Of a stretch of DNA of 64,000 bases, positions 18,095 through 27,419 are shown one piece after another. Every line of letters starts with the position of its first letter. Positions within the stretch are counted from its first letter, which is position 1. Origin of the DNA: Pseudomonas sp. AB6 (GTDB lineage Bacteria; Pseudomonadota; Gammaproteobacteria; Pseudomonadales; Pseudomonadaceae); NCBI RefSeq assembly GCF_034314105.1, contig NZ_JAVIWJ010000001.1, positions 3,584,501 to 3,648,500 of the forward strand, given 5' to 3'. Both the position numbers and the translations under genes were made by a program. The notes beneath the pieces were generated by a model. It saw only the letters and a list, made by a program, of their open reading frames with translations, was not told where the DNA came from and made no database searches.

Positions 18095-19456
18095 ATGAAG
18101 AACATCATGGTCAAATCGTTTGGCGCGGTTCTGTTCGTCTTTGCAACGAGTCATTGCCTGGCGAGCGAGCCCGTAGAGCTCGGAGAAGGTACATTGTTTC
18201 GCAGCCTGTTCGGCGACTCATTGGAGCGCGACTATGGCATCAAGATATCCGGCCTGCTGGATGCTGGTTATTCACGCAACAACAACTCATCTCATAAAGA
18301 CCGCGAGTCAGGGCTGACCAACACCCCGGTCGCCGGGTTCGGCGACGAAGGGTTTGAACTGGGCAATCTTCACCTGTTCGCCGACAAAGCGCTAAAGACC
18401 AATTTTATCCCGCGTGTCACCCCTCTGCCTGGACCGTCACCCACTGAAGCTTCTTGGGGCTTCACGTTTGAGGCTGCCTACGGCCGCAATGCGCAACAGG
18501 CCCGCACTTATGGTTGGGACATGCACTGGGGAATAAACTCGCCGGGCGACAATGATCCAGATAAGGCCCGACGCGATAAACAAAATTTTCTCGCCGTGCC
18601 CAACATCGCCGCCACGGCCTACTTGCCTTACGCGGGCGGTTTCACCGCAATCGCTGGCATCTTTGGCTCAGGGCTGGGCTATGAGATTCCCCCGAACATC
18701 CGTGCCGCACGCAACCCGTTCGCCAGCCGCAGTTACGCGTTCATGACTGAATCAGGTACAGTGTCCGGTTTTTTGTTGGGCAAACGCCTGATTAACAACC
18801 AGAGCATGCTGTTGGGTGCTGAATTCGGTGTGGTTCAGGGCCAGGGTAATCTGCGCGACAACAACGACGGAAAATCTCTACTGGGCGCACTGCGCTGGCG
18901 CACGCCAGACATGAATACCTGGATCGACTACGAGTTCCTCGTCGGTGATTCAGAGAACGAAAGTCGCAGTGATATTCAAACACCTCGCGGCCGAGTGATT
19001 TCTAGCGCGGGCCAGTTCAAGCAACAGCATTCGCTCAATGGCTGGCATCGGTTCGATGAAAAATGGTCCATGGGCGGTGAAATGGTTTATGGCCGTCAAG
19101 CGGGTGACGGCCAAGCCTCGACCGTCGACATCGTCACCGGCCCCGGTTTTAATGGAGCGCACTGGTGGGGAGCCAACCTGGTATTGACCTACCAGCAACG
19201 CAAAGACTTGTCTTTCTCAGCACGAGCCGAGCATTTCAACGACCCAGAAGGCTACATTTTGTTCCCCTCTTCTACCTCTAGGGGCGCGTTCAATGCGCTG
19301 ACAACTGGGCTGCGGTACGATTTCAGCAAGTACCTGTCACTTCGTCCGGAACTGCGCTACGACTGGTTTGACGGCCGCGACGGGGGGCGCCCATTTGGGC
19401 AACGTGATGCGCGCAACCAACTGACCGGAACAGTAGAAGCACTGGTGTATTTCTGA
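18095..19456 (+). CDS. Outer-membrane beta-barrel porin (BBP2/OmpL-like), copy 2
   Basis: 453 residues with a signal peptide ending near CLAS and a terminal Phe. It is a close paralogue of the porin at 12301: same length, same blocks (FRSLFGD, TPLPGPSP, EIPPNIRAARNPFAS, QFKQQHSLNGWHRFD, LTTGLRYD) and scattered substitutions throughout. This points to an older duplication, not a recent copy. It is the last gene of the NTF2-like/MFS operon. Different loops (for example around 230-250 and the last 30 residues) may give a different substrate preference. Confidence 0.82.
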   Translation: MKNIMVKSFGAVLFVFATSHCLASEPVELGEGTLFRSLFGDSLERDYGIKISGLLDAGYSRNNNSSHKDRESGLTNTPVAGFGDEGFELGNLHLFADKALKTNFIPRVTPLPGPSPTEASWGFTFEAAYGRNAQQARTYGWDMHWGINSPGDNDPDKARRDKQNFLAVPNIAATAYLPYAGGFTAIAGIFGSGLGYEIPPNIRAARNPFASRSYAFMTESGTVSGFLLGKRLINNQSMLLGAEFGVVQGQGNLRDNNDGKSLLGALRWRTPDMNTWIDYEFLVGDSENESRSDIQTPRGRVISSAGQFKQQHSLNGWHRFDEKWSMGGEMVYGRQAGDGQASTVDIVTGPGFNGAHWWGANLVLTYQQRKDLSFSARAEHFNDPEGYILFPSSTSRGAFNALTTGLRYDFSKYLSLRPELRYDWFDGRDGGRPFGQRDARNQLTGTVEALVYF

Positions 19457-19654
19457 GGTCTACCACCCGCCTGCATCAGGACTCTGGACCTGAATGACCT
19501 CTAGACCAGGCACGGCTAAAAACCGGTGCCTGGTGTCGGTACCCATGCACCTCATCTAGCATCCAAATCTGCGCAGAGGCGAAACGAAAACGCCGGCATG
19601 GCGCTGATGATAAGAATTGACCGTTACAGGTAACATGCTCGCTCCGCTGTACCA

Positions 19655-20128
19655 ATGGAGATGACCTTGCCCGATAGCCGCCCACTCGCTCTCGACGAAA
19701 TTGACCGCCAGTTGATTGCCGCGTTGCAGATCAATGCCCGCGAAAGCGTCGCGATGCTTGCCCGCCGACTGGGGATAGCCCGAACCACGGTGACTTCACG
19801 CTTGGCCCGACTGGAAAAGGCCAAGGTCATCACCGGTTATGGGGTGCGTTTGAGTCAGCGCGTAGTTGATGGCGGGTTGCAGGCCTACGTGGGCATCACC
19901 GTACAACCGCGCTCAGGCAAAGAGGTGCTGCGCCGGTTGAGCGCCATCGCTCAAGTTCAGCAGCTGTGTGCGGTGAGCGGCGAATTCGATTACGTGGCGT
20001 GGCTGCGCACCGACTCACCCGAACAACTGGACCAATTGCTGGATCTGATTGGTAGCGTAGATGGGGTAGAAAAAACCACCACCTCTATCATCCTTAGCAG
20101 CAAAATTGATCGAGGGCAGCCAGTTTAA
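19655..20128 (+). CDS. Lrp/AsnC-family regulator of the dav genes
   Basis: 157 residues. An N-terminal helix-turn-helix (LDEIDRQLIAALQINARESV, then LARRLGIARTTVTSRLARLEK) is joined to an AsnC ligand-binding/oligomer domain (LQAYVGITVQPRSG, CAVSGEFDYVAWLR). It lies 218 bases upstream of davB on the same strand. An Lrp-type gene sits beside davBA in P. putida too, so it is the probable lysine-responsive regulator of davBA (inference from context). Confidence 0.85.
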   Translation: MEMTLPDSRPLALDEIDRQLIAALQINARESVAMLARRLGIARTTVTSRLARLEKAKVITGYGVRLSQRVVDGGLQAYVGITVQPRSGKEVLRRLSAIAQVQQLCAVSGEFDYVAWLRTDSPEQLDQLLDLIGSVDGVEKTTTSIILSSKIDRGQPV

Positions 20129-20346
20129 GCCGACCTGGAGCCAATTGGTGGGTGAATAATTCACTGCGGTGTGCAAAACCCAGGGCTCGCCACCACGTTT
20201 TCCACCAACGGCTAAACAATCAATATGACCACCAAGCTCGTCATAACGCAGCGCCAGCATTAATAACGACACCACTTTGCGTCTTATTAACGTATCCGCT
20301 CTTATCTAGACTGTCCTCTTTTGGTTCCAGCCGAGCAAGGTCAGTT

Positions 20347-22026
20347 ATGAACAACAATCGCCATCCTGCAGACGGTAAAAAACCGATCACCATGTTCGGC
20401 CCGGACTTCCCTTTCGCTTTTGACGACTGGATCGAACACCCGGCTGGTTTAGGCAGTATTCCGGCAGAAAATCATGGTGCGGAAGTCGCTGTGGTTGGCG
20501 CGGGAATTGCGGGTTTGGTAGCAGCCTATGAGCTGATGAAGTTGGGCTTTAAACCGGTTATTTACGAAGCCTCAAAAATGGGCGGACGTCTGCGCTCACA
20601 GGCCTTTGCTGGCACTGACGGCATTGTTGCCGAACTGGGCGGCATGCGTTTCCCGGTCTCCTCTACAGCGTTCTATCACTACGTTGACAAACTTGGCCTG
20701 GAGTCAAAACCCTTTCCGAATCCGCTGACTGCCGCGTCCGGTAGCACCGTAATCGATCTGGAAGGCAGCACGTATTACGCACAAAAACTGTCGGATCTTC
20801 CTGCACTCTTCCAAGAAGTCGCGGATGCATGGGCTGACGCGTTGGAAGCCGGTTCGCAATTCGCCGAGATCCAGCAAGCCATCCGCGACCGTGACGTCCC
20901 CCGCCTTAAAAGCCTATGGAACACACTGGTTCCGTTATGGGATGACCGGACGTTTTACGATTTCGTCGCCACCTCCAAAGCTTTTGCCAAATTGTCCTTC
21001 ACCCACCGTGAAGTGTTCGGCCAAGTAGGATTCGGCACCGGTGGCTGGGACTCGGACTTCCCTAACTCGATGCTGGAAATCTTCCGAGTGGTCATGACCA
21101 ACTGCGACGATCACCAGCACCTGATTGTCGGCGGCGTGGAACAAGTGCCACTGGGCATCTGGCGCCATGTGCCCGAGCGTTGTGTGCATTGGCCGGAAGG
21201 CACCAGCCTGGCTTCGCTGCACCGTGGCGCACCGCGTTCCGGGGTGAAACGCATCGCGCGTGCTGACGATGGCCGTTTCGAAGTCACCGACACGTGGGGC
21301 CACACGCTCCACTACGCTGCCGTGTTGACCACCTGTCAAAGCTGGCTGCTGACCACTCAAATCGACTGTGACGAGTCATTGTTTTCGCAGAAAATGTGGA
21401 TGGCGTTGGACCGCACGCGCTATATGCAATCGTCGAAGACCTTCGTCATGGTCGACCGCCCGTTCTGGAAAGACAAAGACCCAGAAACCGGCCGCGATTT
21501 GATGAGCATGACCCTCACCGACCGCTTGACCCGTGGCACCTACCTGTTCGATAACGGCGACAACAAGCCGGGCGTTATTTGCTTGTCCTACTCCTGGATG
21601 AGCGACGCGCTGAAGATGCTGCCACATCCGGTGGAAAAGCGCGTGAAACTGGCCCTCGACGCCCTGAAAAAGATCTACCCGAAAGTCGACATTGCAGCGC
21701 ACATCATTGGCGAACCCATCACCGTCTCGTGGGAAGCCGATCCGCATTTCCTCGGTGCGTTCAAAGGTGCCTTGCCCGGCCACTACCGTTATAACCAGCG
21801 AATGTTCGCGCACTTTATGCAGCAGGACATGCCTGACGAGCAGCGGGGAATTTTCATTGCCGGCGATGATGTTTCATGGACCCCCGCATGGGTCGAAGGC
21901 GCAGTACAGACCTCGCTGAATGCAGTGTGGGGCATCATGAAGCACTTCGGCGGCAGCACTCATCCAGAAAATCCAGGCCCCGGCGATGTGTTCCATGAAA
22001 TCGGCCCCATCGCCTTGGCAGACTGA
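20347..22026 (+). CDS. davB: L-lysine 2-monooxygenase
   Basis: 559 residues from the ATG at 20347 (AAGG upstream); the frame stays open 195 bases further but that part has no family resemblance. A flavin amine-oxidase-type protein with the FAD-binding VVGAGIAGLVAAYEL near residues 49-63, GGRLRSQAF and a C-terminal GIFIAGDDVSWTPAWVEGA. Together with the amidase that follows it matches P. putida DavB, which turns L-lysine into 5-aminovaleramide using O2, the first step of the 5-aminovalerate route. Tryptophan monooxygenase (IaaM) is a relative, but the neighbouring davA and pqq genes favour DavB. Confidence 0.92.
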   Translation: MNNNRHPADGKKPITMFGPDFPFAFDDWIEHPAGLGSIPAENHGAEVAVVGAGIAGLVAAYELMKLGFKPVIYEASKMGGRLRSQAFAGTDGIVAELGGMRFPVSSTAFYHYVDKLGLESKPFPNPLTAASGSTVIDLEGSTYYAQKLSDLPALFQEVADAWADALEAGSQFAEIQQAIRDRDVPRLKSLWNTLVPLWDDRTFYDFVATSKAFAKLSFTHREVFGQVGFGTGGWDSDFPNSMLEIFRVVMTNCDDHQHLIVGGVEQVPLGIWRHVPERCVHWPEGTSLASLHRGAPRSGVKRIARADDGRFEVTDTWGHTLHYAAVLTTCQSWLLTTQIDCDESLFSQKMWMALDRTRYMQSSKTFVMVDRPFWKDKDPETGRDLMSMTLTDRLTRGTYLFDNGDNKPGVICLSYSWMSDALKMLPHPVEKRVKLALDALKKIYPKVDIAAHIIGEPITVSWEADPHFLGAFKGALPGHYRYNQRMFAHFMQQDMPDEQRGIFIAGDDVSWTPAWVEGAVQTSLNAVWGIMKHFGGSTHPENPGPGDVFHEIGPIALAD

Positions 22027-22037
22027 GGAACATCGTC

Positions 22038-22838
22038 ATGCGCATCGCCCTGTACCAATGCCCGCCGCTGCCGCTGGACGTCAGCGGCAACCTTGAACGC
22101 CTGGCACTGAAAGCGTCGCAAGCAGCGACCCAGGGCGCGGACCTGTTGGTGTTCCCCGAAATGTTTTTGACCGGATACAACATTGGCGCAAAAGCGGCAT
22201 TTTACTTGGCCGAAGCCCGTGACGGTGAATCGGCGCAACGGGTCATGGCGATTGCTCAGGCCGCAGGCATTGCCATTCTGTACGGCTATCCCGAACGGTC
22301 CAGCGAAGGGCAGATTTACAACTCGGTGCAGTTGATTGACGCGCAGGGAAAAAGTCTCGCTCATTACCGTAAAACCCATCTATACGGTGACCTGGACCAG
22401 TCGATGTTTACGGCGGGCGGCGATGACTTTCCGGTTATCGAACTGAACGGCTGGCGTCTGGGCTTGCTGATTTGTTACGACCTGGAGTTTCCAGAAAACA
22501 CTCGCAGGCTGGCCTTGGCCGGTGCTGAGTTGATCGTCGTGCCGACCGCCAATATGAAACCGTATGACTTCGTCGCTGAAGTCACGGTGCGTGCCCGGGC
22601 GTTTGAAAACCAATGCTACGTGGCGTATGCCAACTATTGCGGCAGCGAGGGCGACATTCATTATTGCGGGTTAAGCAGTATTGCCGCGCCGGACGGCAGT
22701 CGAATTGCTCAGGCTGCCGAAGATGAAACATTGATCATAGGTACGCTGGACCGACAGCTGATGAACGGCTCTCGGGCCATCAACACCTACTTCAACGATC
22801 GACGTCCGGACTTGTATATCGGGTTGAGTCGCGGCTGA
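22038..22838 (+). CDS. davA: 5-aminovaleramide amidase (nitrilase family)
   Basis: 266 residues of the carbon-nitrogen hydrolase family with the full catalytic triad: Glu41 (FPEMF), Lys112 (YRKTHLYGD) and Cys146 (LLICYDLEFPE). It hydrolyses 5-aminovaleramide to 5-aminovalerate and ammonia in the cytoplasm. It begins 11 bases after the davB stop and is surely co-transcribed. The downstream davDT genes (5-aminovalerate to glutarate) are not in this window. Confidence 0.93.
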   Translation: MRIALYQCPPLPLDVSGNLERLALKASQAATQGADLLVFPEMFLTGYNIGAKAAFYLAEARDGESAQRVMAIAQAAGIAILYGYPERSSEGQIYNSVQLIDAQGKSLAHYRKTHLYGDLDQSMFTAGGDDFPVIELNGWRLGLLICYDLEFPENTRRLALAGAELIVVPTANMKPYDFVAEVTVRARAFENQCYVAYANYCGSEGDIHYCGLSSIAAPDGSRIAQAAEDETLIIGTLDRQLMNGSRAINTYFNDRRPDLYIGLSRG

Positions 22839-22903
22839 TTGTCCTAAACCGAAACATTTCCGCTAGCATGTTGGCTTCCCTCGCTCAAACGCCGGAAGCC
22901 TGA

Positions 22904-25219
22904 ATGCCTGCGCTAAACACCCCCGCCGTCGAACACCTCACGTTGCCCAACGGGTTGCACGTGGTGCTTAGCCATGTGCCTGGATTGAAGCGATGTGCGG
23001 CGGCGTTGCGAGTAGCGGCTGGCAGTCATGATGTACCGGCACAATGGCCTGGTTTGGCACATTTTCTCGAACATTTGTTTTTTCTGGGCACCAAACGCTT
23101 TCCGGCGGCCGATAATTTGATGGCCTTTGTTCAACGTCATGGCGGACAGGTCAACGCCAGCACTCGCGAACGCAGCACAGAGTTTTTTTTCGAGCTCCCC
23201 CAGCCGGTGTTTGACCAAGGGTTGGAGCGTTTGTGCGAGATGCTCACCCATCCGCGCCTTGCGCTGGCCGATCAACGACGAGAGCGCGAAGTGCTGCACG
23301 CGGAATTTATCGCTTGGTCGCAGGACGCCGAATCCCGGTATCAAACGATGTTGCTGCAACCGCTTTCAGCTCACCACCCATTGCGTAGGTTTCATGCGGG
23401 CAATCGCTACAGCCTTCCTGTTCCGCGTCAGGCTTTCCAGCAGGCGTTGCAGGACTTTTATCGACGCTTCTATCATGCGGGGCAGATGGAATTGAGCCTT
23501 GTCGGTCCGCAATCATTGGACGATTTGAGGGCGCTGGCAACACGCTACGGCAATGTTTTTGTCAGTGGAAAAAAGTCCACGCAAACTCCAGCGCCACCTC
23601 TTTTGGGAACATCGTCTGACCCTCAGCCCATTACCGACCCGCGTCGGCTGCATCTGATTTTTGCGTGCGAAGGCTTTCCTGAGCAGGGTCTCGAAGCATT
23701 GGAAGTTTTCCAGACATGGCTGACGGACTCACAACCCGGCGGCTTACTATTCGAGCTGCTTAAACGCGACTTGATCGACTCGCTCAAGATCGAGCCGCTG
23801 TACCTTTTTGAAGTTCAATTGCTGCTGAATATTGAATTCGCGCTCACCGAAGTCGGTGCTGCTCAACGCAGTGTTGTCGCCGGATTATTTTTTGACTGGT
23901 TGTCGTTTTTCAAGACAAATAGCAGCCATCCGAAACTGCAAAAGGAATACGCGCTGATTCAAGACCGAAGACGAGCGATCAAGGGGGCACTGGCGATTGC
24001 GCGGTGTTTCGGGAACCCGTCAAATCCCTCCGCATCCACGCTAAAAGCACTGCTGGACCAGATACGCCCCTCGCAGCTGCTTGATCCGCAGGCTGTGGAT
24101 AACTTAGCCATTCAACCCACTTCTTGGCGCCTGCCCGCTCCTAATCCTTTTCTAAGCGCCAACATCGATGATGGCACCGAGGGGTCGATTTTCCTGCGTT
24201 GGCGTTTGAGCTCGGCGCATTCCGGCTTATGGCAGATGCTAGACAACAGCCTGGGCTCGGTCGTCATCGCGGCACGACAGGCGGGCGTCGATCTCGCTTT
24301 CAGCCGGTACGGCCATTTTTGGCAGCTTAAGCTCAGTGGCATTTCGGCACCTATGCCCGCTGTGATCAAACACACGCTGCATGTACTGACTATGCCCAAG
24401 CCTGAAACCTTGGGGCGCTACGGACAGCCTCGTCGAGAATCCGCATTGATTCCGATTCGCCACTTGCTCAAGCAACTGCCGGATGCTTGTCTGAGCACAG
24501 TGGGCCAGATCGAGGGCAACAACCACGAGCTGTCATCTGTGTGGGCAGATGCGCGGTGGACTACGTTTTCAGTCGGTTTATCCAAAGAAACCGATTTAGC
24601 GCTGACCGCAGAACTTGGCGAGATGCCCGGCACCGTCGATGATCGACCGCTAAGGGCCATTGACGTTAAGCCGGGTAAACAGCGGGTAATCGACACGTCT
24701 GATGCTTGCGAAAATGCTGTGCTTTTATTCTGCCCCGCGCCAAGCCGATGCGTGGAAGACGAAGCAGCGTGGCGGCTGTTAGCGCACCTTGGTCAAGCGC
24801 CTTTCTATCAGCGGCTGCGGGTGGAATTGCAGTTGGGCTACGCGGTATTCAGCGGTTTCCGACAAATAGCCGGGCAAGGGGGCTGGTTGTTTGGGGTGCA
24901 ATCACCCAGTGCGTCTACAGAAGAAATCGTCGGACATCTGGAGGCGTTTATAAAGCACCTACCTGCGCTAATCGAGACTGTCGATTTAGCACAGCGGCGC
25001 CAAGTGTTGGCCGCACAATTCGACATTGCCACGATGGACCCGCTGCAAACCAGTGAATGGCTCTGGCAGGCGCATCTCGCTGGGCATGGCGCACGTTACG
25101 CCCAGCGGTTGCAAGCCGCGCTTCTGCGTACTGAAAAATGCGAATTGCTTACTGCTGTTTGTCGATTAGTAAGCGCCGCCGGCGGTTGGCTAATCCTAAG
25201 CAACAGGGGCGTTTCTTGA
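22904..25219 (+). CDS. pqqF: PQQ biosynthesis M16-type peptidase
   Basis: 771 residues. The N-terminal M16 domain has the zinc motif HFLEH (His53, Glu56, His57), and a second M16-like half lacks it, as in pitrilysin-type enzymes. PqqF helps release the cross-linked Glu-Tyr from PqqA during PQQ synthesis, probably with a partner peptidase. It stands first in the cluster, as in other fluorescent pseudomonads. It begins 65 bases after davA and ends 121 bases before pqqA, which has its own leader region. Confidence 0.92.
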   Translation: MPALNTPAVEHLTLPNGLHVVLSHVPGLKRCAAALRVAAGSHDVPAQWPGLAHFLEHLFFLGTKRFPAADNLMAFVQRHGGQVNASTRERSTEFFFELPQPVFDQGLERLCEMLTHPRLALADQRREREVLHAEFIAWSQDAESRYQTMLLQPLSAHHPLRRFHAGNRYSLPVPRQAFQQALQDFYRRFYHAGQMELSLVGPQSLDDLRALATRYGNVFVSGKKSTQTPAPPLLGTSSDPQPITDPRRLHLIFACEGFPEQGLEALEVFQTWLTDSQPGGLLFELLKRDLIDSLKIEPLYLFEVQLLLNIEFALTEVGAAQRSVVAGLFFDWLSFFKTNSSHPKLQKEYALIQDRRRAIKGALAIARCFGNPSNPSASTLKALLDQIRPSQLLDPQAVDNLAIQPTSWRLPAPNPFLSANIDDGTEGSIFLRWRLSSAHSGLWQMLDNSLGSVVIAARQAGVDLAFSRYGHFWQLKLSGISAPMPAVIKHTLHVLTMPKPETLGRYGQPRRESALIPIRHLLKQLPDACLSTVGQIEGNNHELSSVWADARWTTFSVGLSKETDLALTAELGEMPGTVDDRPLRAIDVKPGKQRVIDTSDACENAVLLFCPAPSRCVEDEAAWRLLAHLGQAPFYQRLRVELQLGYAVFSGFRQIAGQGGWLFGVQSPSASTEEIVGHLEAFIKHLPALIETVDLAQRRQVLAAQFDIATMDPLQTSEWLWQAHLAGHGARYAQRLQAALLRTEKCELLTAVCRLVSAAGGWLILSNRGVS

Positions 25220-25340
25220 GGACGATGGCGTAGATAAAAAAACCTCTAGTAAGATAGCTGCCTAACCATCTGAACGTCTTCGCTTGGTAAGTGACTAACG
25301 AAGGTCATCAACCGCTGTATCTACCTGGAAGGAGTCTCCT

Positions 25341-25415
25341 ATGTCGTGGACTAAACCTGCTTACACTGATCTGCGTATCGGCTTTGAAGTCACCATGTAC
25401 TTCGCAAGCCGTTGA
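25341..25415 (+). CDS. pqqA: PQQ precursor peptide
   Basis: A 24-codon gene encoding [10 protein letters not shown], then [14 protein letters not shown]. Glu16 and Tyr20 of the EVTMY core are the residues joined by PqqE and then trimmed to make PQQ. A strong GGAAGGAG ribosome binding site lies just upstream. It is followed by a hairpin terminator before pqqB, an arrangement that lets the abundant precursor be made in excess of the enzymes. Confidence 0.97.
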
Positions 25416-25430
25416 TTCTGACGTGGTGCA

Positions 25431-25456
25431 ACGCCTCGGTTCGCCGGGGCGTTTTT
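25431..25456 (+). terminator. Terminator/attenuator between pqqA and pqqB
   Basis: A 9-bp stem ACGCCTCGG / CCGGGGCGT (one T-G pair), loop TTCG, followed directly by T's. It would end most pqqA transcripts and allow partial read-through into pqqB. Confidence 0.88.
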
Positions 25457-25471
25457 ATTCATGGAGCGTAA

Positions 25472-26383
25472 ATGTTCATTCAGATACTAGGTTCTGCTGC
25501 TGGCGGCGGCTTCCCTCAGTGGAACTGCAACTGTGCCAACTGCGCAGGCTTTCGCGACGGTAGCCTGCGGGCTCAAGCGCGCACTCAATCGTCCATTGCC
25601 CTGTCCGACGACGGCGTACATTGGGTGTTATGCAACGCCTCCCCCGACATCCGCGCGCAATTGCAGGACTTTAAGCCCATGCAACCGGCCCGGACCCTGC
25701 GTGACACCGGCATCAGCGCGATCATTTTGATGGACAGCCAGATTGACCACACGACTGGGCTGCTCAGCTTGCGCGAAGGCTGCCCGCATCAAGTGTGGTG
25801 TACCGACATGGTTCACGAAGATCTGAGCACCGGTTTTCCGTTATTCCCGATGCTGACCCACTGGAACGGCGGCTTACGTTGGAACCGCATCGCACTGGAA
25901 GGCAGCTTTGTCATCCCTGCCTGCCCAAAGCTACGCTTTACGCCGTTCCCCTTACGCAGCGCCGCGCCGCCGTATTCACCGCATCGTTTTGATCCGCACC
26001 CCGGCGACAACATTGGCTTGATCGTCGAAGACCTGAAAACCGGTGGTAAGTTGTTCTACGCGCCGGGGCTGGGCAAAATCGATGAAGCGCTGATGCAGCA
26101 AATGGCCGCTGCTGACTGTCTGTTGGTGGACGGCACGATGTGGAGCGACGATGAAATGCAGCGTCGCGGCGTCGGCACCCGCACCGGGCGTGAGATGGGC
26201 CACTTGGCGCAAAGCGGTCCCGGCGGCATGCTTGAAGTGTTGGAGCAGTTACCCGACCCACGCAAAGTGCTTATTCACATCAACAACACCAACCCGATCC
26301 TCGATGAAGACTCCCCGGAGCGCGCTGAGTTGGTCCGCCGTAACGTTGAAGTTGCCTACGACGGCATGAGTATCGAGCTTTAG
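25472..26383 (+). CDS. pqqB: PQQ biosynthesis protein B (metallo-hydrolase fold)
   Basis: 303 residues with the metallo-beta-lactamase fold. The N-terminal Cys cluster WNCNCANC (Cys19, 21, 24), which binds structural zinc in known PqqB, and [12 protein letters not shown] in the active-site region are present. PqqB is thought to oxidise the Glu-Tyr intermediate before PqqC. It lies 8 bases before pqqC in a tight pqqBCDE run. Confidence 0.95.
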   Translation: MFIQILGSAAGGGFPQWNCNCANCAGFRDGSLRAQARTQSSIALSDDGVHWVLCNASPDIRAQLQDFKPMQPARTLRDTGISAIILMDSQIDHTTGLLSLREGCPHQVWCTDMVHEDLSTGFPLFPMLTHWNGGLRWNRIALEGSFVIPACPKLRFTPFPLRSAAPPYSPHRFDPHPGDNIGLIVEDLKTGGKLFYAPGLGKIDEALMQQMAAADCLLVDGTMWSDDEMQRRGVGTRTGREMGHLAQSGPGGMLEVLEQLPDPRKVLIHINNTNPILDEDSPERAELVRRNVEVAYDGMSIEL

Positions 26384-26391
26384 GAGCCCTT

Positions 26392-27147
26392 ATGAGCGAC
26401 GCCACTGCATTGCTACCCGCTGAATTCGAGGCAGCCCTGCGCGCCAAGGGTGCCTATTACCATATCCATCACCCGTTTCATGTGGCGATGTACGAAGGCC
26501 GCGCAACCCGTGAACAGGTTCAGGGCTGGGTCGCCAACCGCTTTTATTATCAGGTCAATATCCCGTTGAAAGACGCTGCGATTCTGGCCAACTGCCCGGA
26601 CCGTGAAATTCGCCGGGAGTGGATTCAACGCCTGCTTGATCACGATGGCGCCCCCGGAGAAGACGGCGGCATCGAAGCGTGGCTGCGTCTGGGCCAAGCT
26701 GTGGGCCTCGACCCGGACCAATTGCGCTCGCAGGAATTAGTGCTGCCCGGTGTACGATTTGCCGTCGATGCTTACGTCAACTTCGCCCGCCGCGCCAATT
26801 GGCAGGAAGCCGCCAGCAGCTCATTGACCGAATTGTTCGCGCCGCAGATTCACCAATCGCGACTGGACAGTTGGCCGCAGCACTATCCGTGGATCGACCC
26901 CGCCGGCTACGAATACTTCCGTACTCGTCTTGGTCAGGCGCGACGCGATGTCGAGCATGGTCTGACCATCACCTTGCAGCACTACACCACCTACGAAGGC
27001 CAGCAGCGAATGCTGGAAATTCTTCAGTTCAAACTGGACATTCTGTGGAGCATGCTTGATGCCATGAGCATGGCCTATGAACTGAATCGTCCGCCGTATC
27101 ACAGCGTTACCGACCAACGCGTCTGGCATAAGGGGATCGCATTGTGA
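26392..27147 (+). CDS. pqqC: Pyrroloquinoline-quinone synthase
   Basis: 251 residues, all-helical, of the TenA/haem-oxygenase-like fold. Conserved blocks are [15 protein letters not shown] near the start, [21 protein letters not shown] and the C-terminal [11 protein letters not shown]. It catalyses the last step, ring closure and eight-electron oxidation of AHQQ to PQQ, without a metal cofactor. The stop overlaps the pqqD GTG by 4 bases. Confidence 0.96.
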   Translation: MSDATALLPAEFEAALRAKGAYYHIHHPFHVAMYEGRATREQVQGWVANRFYYQVNIPLKDAAILANCPDREIRREWIQRLLDHDGAPGEDGGIEAWLRLGQAVGLDPDQLRSQELVLPGVRFAVDAYVNFARRANWQEAASSSLTELFAPQIHQSRLDSWPQHYPWIDPAGYEYFRTRLGQARRDVEHGLTITLQHYTTYEGQQRMLEILQFKLDILWSMLDAMSMAYELNRPPYHSVTDQRVWHKGIAL

Positions 27148-27419
27148 GCTTCAATCGACAGTTGATTCCACGCTGGCGCCAGGGTTATCGCTATCAGTTT
27201 GAACCAGCGCAAAACAGCCATGTGTTGCTGTACCCGGAAGGCATGATCAAGCTCAACGAGAGTGCCAGCGCCATTGGTGGCCTGATAGATGGCGAGCGCA
27301 CGGTAGACGCGATTATCGATGCGCTAGACCAACTGTTTCCAGGCTTCCCAGAGCTCGGCGCCGACGTCGAGCAGTTTATGGAGGTCGCCCGTGCTGAACG
27401 CTGGATCGAACTTGCCTGA
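27144..27419 (+). CDS. pqqD: PqqA-binding chaperone
   Basis: 91 residues, starting at GTG inside the pqqC stop. It has the RiPP-recognition fold seen in PqqD ([33 protein letters not shown]). PqqD holds the PqqA peptide and presents it to PqqE. Its last 29 bases overlap the start of pqqE, so the two are made together. Confidence 0.95.
   Translation: MSFNRQLIPRWRQGYRYQFEPAQNSHVLLYPEGMIKLNESASAIGGLIDGERTVDAIIDALDQLFPGFPELGADVEQFMEVARAERWIELA

Noticed and set aside
19505..19534. Terminator after the second porin
   Set aside because: A 9-bp stem ACCAGGCAC / GTGCCTGGT exists but no T run follows, so I do not call a terminator.
25291..25563. 90-codon plus-strand frame across pqqA
   Set aside because: Different frame from the conserved PqqA peptide and it runs through the terminator.
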